This document shows, piece by piece, positions 53,725-62,081 of a stretch of DNA of 64,000 nucleotides. A program made the translations under genes and the position numbers. Under the pieces are notes generated by a model that saw nothing but the letters and a program-made list of their open reading frames with translations, ran no database searches and had not been told where the DNA came from. Origin of the DNA: Bacterioplanoides sp965219715 (GTDB lineage Bacteria > Pseudomonadota > Gammaproteobacteria > Pseudomonadales > Oceanobacteraceae); NCBI RefSeq assembly GCF_965219715.1, contig NZ_OZ244785.1, positions 620,001 through 684,000 on the forward strand. Direction: 5' to 3'. Each line of letters starts with the position of its first letter. The first letter of the stretch is position 1.

Positions 53725-53997
53725 GTGAACAAGTCTGAATTGATCGACGCTATTGCAGCATCCGCCGACATTCCAAAGGCCGCCGCTGGCCGTGCATTAG
53801 ACGCCATGATCGATAGTATCGGTGGTGCTCTAAAGGAAGGTGATCAGGTGGCTCTCGTTGGTTTTGGTACTTTCCAGGTTAAAGAGCGTGCAGCCCGTAC
53901 TGGCCGTAACCCTCAAACTGGCGAGCCAATTGAAATCAAAGCCGCTAAGGTTCCAAGCTTCAAGCCTGGCAAGGCATTGAAAGACGCGGTTAACTAA
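53725..53997 (+). CDS. hupB: DNA-binding protein HU-beta
   Basis: A 90-residue nucleoid protein starting with GTG after AGGGG; the longer frame from 53692 lacks a binding site and exceeds the family length. VNKSELIDAIAASADIPKAA is the canonical start. The DNA-binding arm GFGTFQVKERAARTGRNPQT with the minor-groove proline and the closing VPSFKPGKALKDAVN are all present. It follows lon as in Pseudomonas and E. coli. tRNA-Asp begins 8 bp later, probably processed from the same transcript. Confidence 0.97.
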   Translation: MNKSELIDAIAASADIPKAAAGRALDAMIDSIGGALKEGDQVALVGFGTFQVKERAARTGRNPQTGEPIEIKAAKVPSFKPGKALKDAVN

Positions 53998-54005
53998 AGA
54001 AATTC

Positions 54006-54082
54006 GGACCGGTAGTTCAGTTGGTTAGAATACCGGCCTGTCACGCCGGGGGTCGCGGGTTCGAGTCCCGTCCGGTCCGCCA
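54006..54082 (+). tRNA. tRNA-Asp (anticodon GTC)
   Basis: 77 bases with CCA. The GGACCGG/CCGGTCC acceptor stem, CCGGC-CTGTCAC-GCCGG anticodon arm and GTTCGAGTC T-loop are intact. It lies only 8 bp after hupB. Confidence 0.96.
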
Positions 54083-54086
54083 AATT

Positions 54087-54115
54087 AAAAGCGCATCGAC
54101 TGATGCGCTTTTTTT
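54087..54115 (+). terminator. Rho-independent terminator after tRNA-Asp
   Basis: GCGCATC...GATGCGC stem followed by TTTTTTT. Confidence 0.88.
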
Positions 54116-54151
54116 GTGACAAAGAGCCTAAAAAAATAATTGGGAGTAAGC

Positions 54152-55987
54152 ATGTTACAAACGATGCGCGATAATGCTCAGGGTATAGTCGCTAAGATAA
54201 TCGTATTTTTTATTATCGCTGTATTTGCACTTTGGGGCGTTGAAAGCATCGTTACCCTGGGTGGCGGAGAAGAGGCGAAAGCTTCCGTTGGTGGTAACGA
54301 TATTAATGAAGTTGAAATTGTTCGATTAGTTGAGCAGCAAAAAAATAATCTGCGTAATCAATTTGGTGATCAGTATAACGAAGACCTGTTCAATGAAGGC
54401 TTCTTACGTAAATCTGCACTGGAGCAACTAATTAATCAAAAAGTAGCGCTTGTTCAGGCGGATAAGCTTGGCCTGCACGCTTCAACGTCGGCCATCGATG
54501 CCCAAATCGTATCGATGCCTGCGTTTCAGCTGGATGGAAAATTCAGCAAAGAACAGTTCCAGAATATTTTACGCATGAACGGATGGTCGCCACTTAGCTT
54601 CCGAAATGAGTTGGCGGGTGACATCAAAGTTAACCAAGCTCGTGCAGCTTTTGTTTTAAGTTCTGTCGAAACTCCTTTTTCTGTTCAGCTCGAAGAAGCT
54701 TTGGATAATGAAAAGCGTAGTTTCAAATTTGTTGAGTTAAACAGCGCATCTCTGGAAAAGGATATCGAAGTTTCTGACGAAGAAATTCAGAACTTCTATG
54801 GCGAGAACAAGAGCCGCTTCATGACCGATGAGAATGTAAGCATCGATTATGTTCTGCTCGAGCGCTCTGCACTGGCTGCCAAGCAAGAAGTCAGCGATGA
54901 AGATATTGAGTTGCTATATCAGGACTACGTTGCCAAAGAGAAAGAACTTGAGCAGCGCGACTCCAGTCACATCCTAATCGAAATTTCCGATGAGGTTAGC
55001 GAAGAAGACGCTGAGAAATTAGCAAACGACATCAAGCAACGTCTGGATAACGGCGAAGATTTTGCCGAGCTTGCATCACAGCTCTCTGATGATATCGGCA
55101 CGAAAGCACAGGGCGGCAAACTTGGCCTGAATACCCGCGGCGCATTCGTGGAAGAGTTTGAGAATGCTCTGTACAGCCTCAATACCGGTGAGATTTCAGG
55201 TCCGGTAAAAACAGAATTCGGTTACCACATTATCAAACTGAATGACGTTGCTGCGGCTGACGTTAAACCTCTGGATGAAATGAAAGAACAACTGGCAACG
55301 GACGTTCGCAATGAAAAAGCAGAAGTTGAGTTTGCTGAGCTACAGCAAGAGCTGTCAAATATTGCTTTCTCAGCGGGTTCCGTTGAGGAAGTTGCAGATG
55401 CTCTAAGCCTGGATAAGCAGTCTACCGGGTTATTCTCAAGAAATTATGGCGATGGCATTGCTTCAAATAATGAGATTCGCACCGCAGCTTTCCAGGATAA
55501 TATCCTTCTGGATCGTGAGATCAGTGGCGTAATTGAAACAGCCGCCGGCGCGTTGGTATTTGCAATTAATGAGCACAAGCCTTCAAAACTCAAAACACTG
55601 GATCTTGTTAAGTCGGGTATTGTTGCTGAACTTACTTCGACCAAGGCAAAAGAAGTTGCCAAAGATAAAGCTGAAGCCATCAAAGATGGTGATGCGGCGG
55701 ATGTGCAGTGGATTCAGATTGAGACTAACTTTAATCAGTCTTCAGATGCGCCGCGTTCAGTGCAGCAAAAAGCGTTTGAAATTGCCGAGGGTCAATCAGC
55801 CGTTGTAAGCACGCCAGGTGGTTATTCTGTTGTTATGGTCGAAGGAGTCGACAAAAAAGATTGGCAGAGTATGCAAACCAGCGAAACCTTGATAGAGCAG
55901 GGTCGCACCCAGCAAAGCCGTGCTGATATGGTGAGTTATCAAGTATGGGCTAAAGAGAATGTTGAAATAAAACGTTCCGGAAGCTAA
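54152..55987 (+). CDS. ppiD: Periplasmic folding chaperone PpiD (SurA N-terminal/parvulin type)
   Basis: A 611-residue inner-membrane-anchored chaperone. GGGAG precedes the ATG at 54152. One N-terminal anchor helix (about residues 13-32, GIVAKIIVFFIIAVFALWGV) is followed by a SurA-N-like helical domain. A parvulin domain sits at about 265-370 (RDSSHILIEISDEVSEEDAE ... GFGT-like FGYHIIKL), then a second, degenerate parvulin-like segment and an alpha-helical end. It helps outer-membrane and secreted proteins fold at the translocon. It is the last gene of the conserved lon-hupB-ppiD order and ends in a clear terminator. Confidence 0.94.
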   Translation: MLQTMRDNAQGIVAKIIVFFIIAVFALWGVESIVTLGGGEEAKASVGGNDINEVEIVRLVEQQKNNLRNQFGDQYNEDLFNEGFLRKSALEQLINQKVALVQADKLGLHASTSAIDAQIVSMPAFQLDGKFSKEQFQNILRMNGWSPLSFRNELAGDIKVNQARAAFVLSSVETPFSVQLEEALDNEKRSFKFVELNSASLEKDIEVSDEEIQNFYGENKSRFMTDENVSIDYVLLERSALAAKQEVSDEDIELLYQDYVAKEKELEQRDSSHILIEISDEVSEEDAEKLANDIKQRLDNGEDFAELASQLSDDIGTKAQGGKLGLNTRGAFVEEFENALYSLNTGEISGPVKTEFGYHIIKLNDVAAADVKPLDEMKEQLATDVRNEKAEVEFAELQQELSNIAFSAGSVEEVADALSLDKQSTGLFSRNYGDGIASNNEIRTAAFQDNILLDREISGVIETAAGALVFAINEHKPSKLKTLDLVKSGIVAELTSTKAKEVAKDKAEAIKDGDAADVQWIQIETNFNQSSDAPRSVQQKAFEIAEGQSAVVSTPGGYSVVMVEGVDKKDWQSMQTSETLIEQGRTQQSRADMVSYQVWAKENVEIKRSGS

Positions 55988-55993
55988 AAAATA

Positions 55994-56023
55994 AAAACGG
56001 CCACGACTAAGTGGCCGTTTTTA
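55994..56023. terminator. Bidirectional rho-independent terminator after ppiD
   Basis: AAAAACGGCCAC...GTGGCCGTTTTT stem-loop with A- and T-runs. It serves ppiD and the convergent IMPACT-family gene. Confidence 0.92.
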
Positions 56024-56638
56024 TTTCAGCTTGCAGTTAAATCCCTTCGCCAAAAAAATCCTGGAAACCTCTTTTGCCTCGTCCTTTGGCACCCCCGTGG
56101 AAATAGTGATGCCTGCTGTTTTGTATTCAACCGTCAGATTGATTGCGTTGTGCTCATCAAGCAATCTGCGCAGAATTCCTTCCTCACTGAAATCGGCAAT
56201 TAATTCCAGTTGTTGCATATCGACGACGGCGGTATAGCAATCCTCATTCAGTGAAGATATGGCCTCAGATGCAGCATGGCTATATGCGCGCTGCAACCCG
56301 CCCGTACCAAGCTTAGTTCCGCCGAAATAACGAGTAATTAACACCGCACAATTAACCAGATTGTGGTGGCGCATGGTTTTCAGAATTGGCATGCCGGCTG
56401 TCCCAGAAGGCTCGCCATCATCGGAAAAACCCTCTGATATTACAGAGTCTTTGCGAATTCTGAACGCGGAACATACGTGGCTTGCTTTTGGGTGGCTTTT
56501 TTTCAGGGAGCTGATGCGATCCTTTATTGCCTGCTCATTATCAACCGGAAGCAGTTCAGTTATAAATCGACTGCGCTTCTCTTCAAAAAGAATTTCGGTA
56601 GTTTCAGATGGTTGAATTAACTGGCTGCTTTCTGACAT
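56021..56638 (-). CDS. IMPACT/YigZ-family protein
   Basis: A 205-residue cytoplasmic protein of the UPF0029 (IMPACT/YigZ) family. The N-terminal domain carries the signatures FEEKRSRFITELLPV, KASHVCSAFRI, SDDGEPSGTAGMPIL and VLITRYFGGTKLGTGGLQRA, plus YSHAASEAI. The C-terminal ferredoxin-like domain is the YigZ extension. The bacterial function is unclear; eukaryotic IMPACT affects translation control. Its start overlaps the 3' end of the RlmG-like gene by 22 bp, so the genes form a tight unit on the minus strand. Confidence 0.93.
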   Translation of the reverse strand: MSESSQLIQPSETTEILFEEKRSRFITELLPVDNEQAIKDRISSLKKSHPKASHVCSAFRIRKDSVISEGFSDDGEPSGTAGMPILKTMRHHNLVNCAVLITRYFGGTKLGTGGLQRAYSHAASEAISSLNEDCYTAVVDMQQLELIADFSEEGILRRLLDEHNAINLTVEYKTAGITISTGVPKDEAKEVSRIFLAKGFNCKLK

Positions 56639-57690
56639 AGATAGACATTAAATTTCGAATCGCGGCCGCGTATTTCTACTTTGGGAAATAGACGACGCAG
56701 CATTTTTTCATAAGGAAGGTGGCGATTGGCAACGACCAGTAAGCGACCGCCACTTTTTAATTTACTGGCAGAGTGCTTAAACATCGTCGCGGCGATATTG
56801 GTAAGTTCTTTGTGGCCGTCATGATAAGGAGGGTTGCAGACCACCCAATCCAAAACATCTCCGACTTCATCCAAAGCGTTGCTGTGCACCGTCCTGATAT
56901 CGAGATTGTTAGCTTCTGCGTTATCGGCGGCAGATCGAACAGCAACCATTGAGTCATCGCAAGCAATCAACTGAGCGTCAGGGCACTGCCGCTTTATCAC
57001 CAGGCTTAACAAACCATTACCACAGCCAATATCTGCAACAGTACCACCTGTTATTATTTCTAGGTGTGGCAGTAATGACTGGCTGCCGATATCGAGCTTA
57101 TTGCGAGAGAAAACACCGGGAAGGGCACTGAGACTGAGTCCCTGAAATTGGTAACCCTGAGGCTTGGTTTTGCAGTTCACCGGATTTGTTAATTTCAGCA
57201 GCCTGGCTTTCTTTTCTATTCGATATTGCTCATAGCTGTCACTATTGGCTTCTAGCCACTGCAGCCATGCAACTGGTATATGTTTTGCCATCCCAGCCAG
57301 CCAGATCTCGCCACCTTCAATCAACCGTTGTGAGCAGATGGACAGCCAGAATTTAAGCTGTTCGAGATTCTTAGGGATTTTAATCACGGCCTGCTGGATG
57401 TCGGCTGGAATAGCATCCTCATGAGTAACAATCTGGCAGCGTCCATTCGATGTGTTGAATGAGCGATTTCTCTCAATTGCCCGGATAGCACAGGCACTGT
57501 CTACCAGGTTGTAGTGATCTTCAAACAGGCAGGAAAGCGCACCATGACGATCGTTTATTACCAGTGTTGCTTTGCTCAGAGGGGCTGTACGAAAGATAAA
57601 TTCATCACCAGAATCCCATGGTTTGGCGACATGCTCAGGAACTTCAGGGAAGCATGAGAGCTGCAGGCCAGCGTCTTTCCACAGCATCAT
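56617..57690 (-). CDS. rlmG: RlmG-like 23S rRNA (guanine-N2) methyltransferase
   Basis: A 357-residue class I SAM methyltransferase. I use the ATG at 57690, which overlaps the preceding stop as TGATG; a TTG one codon earlier is possible. The N-terminal half is a degenerate methyltransferase-like domain. The C-terminal half has FSRNKLDIGSQSLLPHL, SAM motif VADIGCGNGLLSLVIKR, the catalytic NPPYHDGHK (typical NPPF/Y) and the closing VANRHLPYEKMLRRLFPKVE, which is closer to RlmG (G1835 of 23S rRNA) than to RsmC. Separation of RlmG from RsmC rests on those C-terminal motifs only. Confidence 0.82.
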   Translation of the reverse strand: MMLWKDAGLQLSCFPEVPEHVAKPWDSGDEFIFRTAPLSKATLVINDRHGALSCLFEDHYNLVDSACAIRAIERNRSFNTSNGRCQIVTHEDAIPADIQQAVIKIPKNLEQLKFWLSICSQRLIEGGEIWLAGMAKHIPVAWLQWLEANSDSYEQYRIEKKARLLKLTNPVNCKTKPQGYQFQGLSLSALPGVFSRNKLDIGSQSLLPHLEIITGGTVADIGCGNGLLSLVIKRQCPDAQLIACDDSMVAVRSAADNAEANNLDIRTVHSNALDEVGDVLDWVVCNPPYHDGHKELTNIAATMFKHSASKLKSGGRLLVVANRHLPYEKMLRRLFPKVEIRGRDSKFNVYLCQKAAS

Positions 57691-58007
57691 CAATAAATAT
57701 CTTTAAAGTCTTTCGATTCCAGCTGATCGAGCAAGCCACGGTCTTTGACCGTCTTTTCTTTAGGTGTCGCTTTTTCTGGTTTAGGTGTTTCAGCGATTTT
57801 CTGAGCTTTTTGCTGCTCATTGACCGCCTGCTTCTTGGCTTCCGGGTTCTCGGCCAGGAATTTCTCATAAGCAGAGGTCTGCTTTCTGCCTTTGATACGC
57901 TTAGACGACTGGCGGTCGTTACCGGCTTCTCGTTTCAGTTTCGAGATGCTGCCTGTCTTTACTTTGTGGATGCGGCTCAGAGAGCGCGTCTTTTTTTTGC
58001 GGGTCAT
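57690..58007 (-). CDS. Small highly basic hypothetical protein
   Basis: A 105-residue Lys/Arg-rich protein without signal or hydrophobic core (TRKKKTRSLSRIHKVKTGSI, RQSSKRIKGRKQTSAYEKFL, then an Ala/Pro/Lys-rich low-complexity stretch and the end LLDQLESKDFKDIY). It looks intrinsically disordered and nucleic-acid- or ribosome-binding. Its stop overlaps the RlmG-like start (TGATG), so it is translationally coupled to an rRNA-modifying enzyme. This supports a ribosome-related role, but I recognise no named family with confidence. Confidence 0.7.
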   Translation of the reverse strand: MTRKKKTRSLSRIHKVKTGSISKLKREAGNDRQSSKRIKGRKQTSAYEKFLAENPEAKKQAVNEQQKAQKIAETPKPEKATPKEKTVKDRGLLDQLESKDFKDIY

Positions 58008-58182
58008 GATGTCTGTTTGCCAACATTAAAGCCCGATTTTATCTCATCAGCGCTGAAATGTAATTGTTTTACATTCTGAGCCCTGTTTCGGTTTGTTCTG
58101 AGTGTGCCAGCGCTGTTATAGTTAACCGAACAGCAACAAGTTAAAGCAGCAGGTACGCTGCGATGAAGGATTTCGTACAACA

Positions 58183-59115
58183 ATGCCAGAACAAAAACAC
58201 TACCTGGTTTATCTCGCCTCAACAGCAGAAGGAATGGAGCTGGAGCGTTACGAAGTTGAACGAATGCTGGCCCGCCACAACATGGTCAATATTGGCTTTG
58301 CTTACCGCCCGGAAGCCAGCGCCTACGATTGGAACCTGGTTAGAGCTCAAATAGAGAAAGCTGATCTTTTTGTTTTGTTGCTGGGTGACTCATATGGCCC
58401 CATGGCACCCACGGGCATCAGCTTTTTACACCGCGAGTTTGTCCATGCTCAGACGCTGGGTAAGCCAATAGTTTCCTTCATAAAAAACACCCTGCCAGAA
58501 AAGAATCTATCCGAAGAGCAAAGGCGTCTAAGCGGCTTTCACAGAGTTGTAACGCAGCAATCCAGCTACCGTTTGTGGCACTTGCGGGATGAACTGTTGT
58601 CCCACATTAAGAATACACTGGCCAATCAAAAGCTTGAGGGAGGGTGGCTACCACAACCTTCTTCAGTTGCTCCCAAGGCAGAATCAAACCCAAAGCCGTC
58701 ATCACAGACGTCGGTCGCCCCCGCCAGCAACCTGTCAGCAAAGCAGCGTCTGGCCAGGGCAAAACAGGTTGTCAGCTTACAAATTGCGGCGAAGGTATAC
58801 GAGGCTGGAAATCTGACGCGAGAGGAGGTCTTTCTTCCTGTTCGTTTAGATCAATTACTTCAAGGTGTGCTGCACTTGTTGCGCAATGGCGCCAGTGAGG
58901 ACCGCCTCCGGTCGCAGCTGGAGTCAGTTATTTCGAAGAAGGTTTCCAATCAACTTCTTAAACGTCACCCACAAGCCCACGCAGTAGATGATGTGCGCAT
59001 CAGTCGCGGACAATTTCAACAGATATTGAAGAGTTGGCAAAGTTTAGGGCTGGTAAACGGGCGGGGAGAGCCAGGCCGCTCAGTTTGGACAGTTGCTGAA
59101 GCGGCTGGCGCATAA
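58183..59115 (+). CDS. DUF4062-domain protein with C-terminal alpha-helical/winged-helix-like part
   Basis: A 310-residue cytoplasmic protein. Residues 1-120 match DUF4062: HYLVYLASTAEGMELERYEV, then VRAQIEKADLFVLLLGDSYG and TGISFLHREFVHAQTLGKPI followed by a VSFIK strand. This flavodoxin/TIR-like fold is often the N-terminus of signal-transduction or defence proteins. A disordered Ser/Pro linker (about 155-190) precedes a helical C-terminus ending in a winged-helix-like LKSWQSLGLVNGRGEPGRS. No ATPase domain follows, unlike large STAND proteins that carry DUF4062. It lies between the minus-strand rRNA-enzyme unit and an ArsR-type repressor gene that it meets tail to tail. Role unknown. Confidence 0.65.
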   Translation: MPEQKHYLVYLASTAEGMELERYEVERMLARHNMVNIGFAYRPEASAYDWNLVRAQIEKADLFVLLLGDSYGPMAPTGISFLHREFVHAQTLGKPIVSFIKNTLPEKNLSEEQRRLSGFHRVVTQQSSYRLWHLRDELLSHIKNTLANQKLEGGWLPQPSSVAPKAESNPKPSSQTSVAPASNLSAKQRLARAKQVVSLQIAAKVYEAGNLTREEVFLPVRLDQLLQGVLHLLRNGASEDRLRSQLESVISKKVSNQLLKRHPQAHAVDDVRISRGQFQQILKSWQSLGLVNGRGEPGRSVWTVAEAAGA

Positions 59116-59121
59116 AGAGAT

Positions 59122-59457
59122 CTAGCTATTCAGGCTACCGAGCAAGTTCTGTTTCTGTTCCCATTCGGTCTTCATGCTGTCGCATACGGTATTGCATACA
59201 TCGAAAATAAACGGCGCGCTGATACTGAAGAATGCCATATTGCCGTCCTGGCGGCGCTTCACCATGCCATGACTGCGCAAGGTCGATAAGTGCTTTGACA
59301 CATTCGGCTGAGATGCGCCGGTGGCTTGTACTAACTCAGTGACTGATTTTTCACTTTCCTGCAGCTGATGCAATATTTTTAAGCGCATTGGATCTGCCAG
59401 CAGGCGGAAACGCTGTGCGATCAATTCCAGCATTTCATCAGACATAACTTCTTGCAT
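59122..59457 (-). CDS. ArsR/SmtB-family winged-helix transcriptional regulator
   Basis: A 111-residue DNA-binding repressor. GGAG lies 8 bases before the ATG at 59457. Helices LIAQRFRLLADPMRLKILHQ and the recognition region VTELVQATGASQPNVSKHLS are classic ArsR. There is no ELCVCDL-type metal motif; Cys residues occur only at the C-terminal end (FDVCNTVCDSM), which could form a thiol or metal/redox sensor. It is convergent with the DUF4062 gene and 92 bp downstream of the EEP gene on the same strand. No obvious metal or sulfur genes lie beside it, so its regulon is unclear. Confidence 0.9.
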   Translation of the reverse strand: MQEVMSDEMLELIAQRFRLLADPMRLKILHQLQESEKSVTELVQATGASQPNVSKHLSTLRSHGMVKRRQDGNMAFFSISAPFIFDVCNTVCDSMKTEWEQKQNLLGSLNS

Positions 59458-59549
59458 ATATATTCTCCACGTCTATCAAAAAGATTCTACGTGATAATCG
59501 TTTGCAACCCAATATTAATTTAGCAGATGCTTAATTGGTTATATGTGAA

Positions 59550-60635
59550 TCATTCTCTATTGATTTTATAGTCAGAAATAACAGGGTAGTGGTCCGATAA
59601 ATATAGATATTTACCGTAGTTCAGAACACGTTGTGCAGAAGGCTTGATTTGGGCGCTATTCAGCAGAAAATCGATGCTTCGATCAGGCTCTCTAATTGCT
59701 GGGTTGTTCGGCCAATGGGTAGCCCATTTTCGTACGTTACCGCTGACCTGCTTAGGCGATGGAAAGATAGACCAGTTCAACAGTGGCTTTAGATCTGTTT
59801 CCTCGGCATAAAGGTATTGCTGCGAGTGATCCAGCGTTGCGCGCTGCTGCGGCAAAAGCAAGTTTAAATCCCCACCGACAACCCAGGAAAGGCGTTGGTT
59901 ATCCTTCTCTACAAGCAACTTTTGAAGCGCACCTACCTGTCGAGCCATTGTGTTACTGCCTTGGGCGAACGCGTCAAAATGGGTGTTAATGATCGAAATC
60001 GTACCGTTGGATGTCTGAACTTCGGTGTCGAGTATGGCCCGCTTTAAATAGAATTGTGATGTTAGCCAATCCATTGGGGGTTGCGGGAGGCGCAATCGTT
60101 CAGCATTTACAATTTTGTATTTCGACAAGGTGACCAGCTTCATGCCAACAGCACCCATTATTTTCGGGTGGGGTACAAAATCGGCCAGCCAATAGAACGT
60201 TTCGCTGCGACAAGGGTATTTATCCTTTTCCAATTCTGCCAGCAACTGCTCCGCCTGGTCGGAAAAATCGGTAGCGGCTGCTCCGTCATGTATTTCCTGT
60301 AGCAAGACAAAATCAGCGTCTTGCTCCTCCAGCATTGTTGCACTGGCTTTGATTGTGGCGGCAAGATCAGTGGCTGATGGCCTGAGGTGCGGCCCTTTAT
60401 TGTTGGGCAGGTCAAAATAAAAGACGTAGTTTTTGCCGGCAAAAAATTGAGCATTCAGAGTCAATACTCTGAAACTTCTATTGTCGTTAAGAGGCGGTGC
60501 CCCGGTGCAGGTTATCCTGGCATTTTCTACCGCCTTCGGGTGATAGGTTGACGCATACACCCAGATAACAAATGCCAGCACCAGTACAAAAAGTGCACTT
60601 AAGAAAAAGCCGATACCACGTTTGAGATAGTTCAT
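59550..60635 (-). CDS. Membrane-anchored endonuclease/exonuclease/phosphatase-family protein
   Basis: A 361-residue protein with an N-terminal signal-anchor helix (about residues 8-30). The periplasmic EEP domain has the hallmark residues: LTLNAQFF near the start, DFVLLQEIHDG (catalytic Glu), IINTHFDAFAQG, WVVGGDLNLL (Asp-x-Asn) and the terminal YLSDHYPVISDYKI (Asp-His). The family includes sphingomyelinases, DNases and lipid phosphodiesterases; none is favoured here. It starts 95 bp from divergent apbE, whose -10-like TATAAT at 60705 lies in between. Confidence 0.85.
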   Translation of the reverse strand: MNYLKRGIGFFLSALFVLVLAFVIWVYASTYHPKAVENARITCTGAPPLNDNRSFRVLTLNAQFFAGKNYVFYFDLPNNKGPHLRPSATDLAATIKASATMLEEQDADFVLLQEIHDGAAATDFSDQAEQLLAELEKDKYPCRSETFYWLADFVPHPKIMGAVGMKLVTLSKYKIVNAERLRLPQPPMDWLTSQFYLKRAILDTEVQTSNGTISIINTHFDAFAQGSNTMARQVGALQKLLVEKDNQRLSWVVGGDLNLLLPQQRATLDHSQQYLYAEETDLKPLLNWSIFPSPKQVSGNVRKWATHWPNNPAIREPDRSIDFLLNSAQIKPSAQRVLNYGKYLYLSDHYPVISDYKINRE

Positions 60636-60730
60636 ATTAAGCAGATAGAACGCATTGTTGTGTTAGCCGCATAAAACCACATGCCCATTGTTATCACCTT
60701 AGTTTATAATCGCCCGGTTTCGGAGGGTGT

Positions 60731-61771
60731 ATGATTTATCGAGTATTGCTGTTAATTGCCGTTTCTTTATTTGTTGCTGGGTGCATGCCTGAAAAAGAGA
60801 AGCGTCAGGTTTACAAAATTTCCGGCAATACAATGGGCACGACTTACAATATCAGCTGGGTCGATAGTAGCGATCGATCTTTTGAGTTGAAGAATCGTGT
60901 TGATCATCGCTTGCGAGAGATCAATGCTGCGATGTCTACTTACATCAGCAATTCAGAGCTATCCCTGATTAATCAATCGGAGAACTCCAGCTTCACGATT
61001 TCTCCGGATCTTGCTGAGGTGCTGTCGATTTCTTTGTCGATCCATCAATCATCTGACGGTCTGTTTGATGTCACCGTCGGGCCTTTGGTGAACCTCTGGG
61101 GCTTTGGTCCTGATGCCAGTATAGATCGTCAACCTTCTGAGGCGCAGATAGAGCGCCAGCTTAAGCGAATTGGTGGTGATGCTTTAACGTTACAAGGGCT
61201 GGATTTGCACCGCTCAGAGTATCGATATATCGATCTGTCAGCCGTTGCTAAGGGTTGGGGGGTTGATGAGATTGCTGAATTGTATGAATCGCAAGGAGTT
61301 GATAGTTATCTGGTCGAAATTGGCGGGGAAATGCGCCTGTCCGGTAACAAACCATCAAACACTCCCTGGCGCATCGCAATAGAAAGACCTGCAGGTGATA
61401 TGCAGCAAAGATCTCCTCAGCTTATTTTCTCGCCAGGAAGTAGAGCGGTGGCGACATCCGGGGATTATCGCAATTATTTTGAACAAGATGGTGTGCGCTA
61501 TTCTCATACCATTGATGTAAAAAACGGCAAGCCAATTACCCACAAACTGGCCTCCGTTACAGTTGTGCATAAAAGCAGTGCCTATGCTGATGCCTGGGCA
61601 ACTGCTCTGAATGTGGCAGGACCGGAAGCAGGCATGGAGTTGGCCGAGCAAAATGGCCTCGCGGCCTATATGATTGTCCGCGAAGAGAATGGATTCGAAG
61701 AATATTTCTCTAATCAGTTCAGAGAGTGGTTCCCGCAAGTGGTATCACAATCTGAAGAACAAGACAGGTAA
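60731..61771 (+). CDS. apbE: FAD:protein FMN transferase (ApbE)
   Basis: A 346-residue periplasmic lipoprotein that attaches FMN covalently to target threonines, notably NqrB and NqrC of the Na+-pumping NADH:quinone reductase. CGGAGGG precedes the ATG. The lipobox is LFVAGC (Cys18). Family motifs: ISGNTMGTTYNISW, STYISNSELSLINQ, FDVTVGPLVNLWGFG, VEIGGEMRLSG and HTIDVKNGKPITHK. nqrM follows after 5 bp and sthA after that, but the Nqr subunit genes nqrA-F, normally just upstream, are not in this window. Confidence 0.95.
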   Translation: MIYRVLLLIAVSLFVAGCMPEKEKRQVYKISGNTMGTTYNISWVDSSDRSFELKNRVDHRLREINAAMSTYISNSELSLINQSENSSFTISPDLAEVLSISLSIHQSSDGLFDVTVGPLVNLWGFGPDASIDRQPSEAQIERQLKRIGGDALTLQGLDLHRSEYRYIDLSAVAKGWGVDEIAELYESQGVDSYLVEIGGEMRLSGNKPSNTPWRIAIERPAGDMQQRSPQLIFSPGSRAVATSGDYRNYFEQDGVRYSHTIDVKNGKPITHKLASVTVVHKSSAYADAWATALNVAGPEAGMELAEQNGLAAYMIVREENGFEEYFSNQFREWFPQVVSQSEEQDR

Positions 61772-61776
61772 CGATA

Positions 61777-62010
61777 ATGTCGACATTAGTAATCGTGTTT
61801 GGCGCCATGCTGGCGTTTGTAATTTTAATGGCCGTTGGCGTGCTTATGGGTCGCAAGCCTATTTCCGGTTCTTGTGGCGGCATGGCAGCCATTGGAATGG
61901 AAAGCGCCTGCGATGTATGCGGCGGTGACAAAAACAAGTGCGAAAAAGAAAGCAAGAAGGCTGCAGATGCATCGGACAATGCGGATTTTTATGATGCGAC
62001 TAAACGCTAA
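61777..62010 (+). CDS. nqrM: (Na+)-NQR maturation protein NqrM
   Basis: A 77-residue small membrane protein. One helix (about residues 3-25) precedes a cysteine-rich segment: ISGSCGGMAAIGMESACDVC and GGDKNKCEKE, four conserved Cys. NqrM is needed for assembly of the NqrD/NqrE iron centre. It is 5 bp after apbE, the usual order. Its presence implies that an Nqr complex is encoded elsewhere in the genome. Confidence 0.93.
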   Translation: MSTLVIVFGAMLAFVILMAVGVLMGRKPISGSCGGMAAIGMESACDVCGGDKNKCEKESKKAADASDNADFYDATKR

Positions 62011-62081
62011 TCCTGCGGATTTGACATAATAGCCTACAATGACAGGTGTCTAACAAACAATAAGTGGATGGAGTTGCCAAC

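Noticed and set aside
62021..62040. TTGACA...TACAAT before sthA as a promoter
   Set aside because: The spacer is only 8 bp, far too short for sigma-70.
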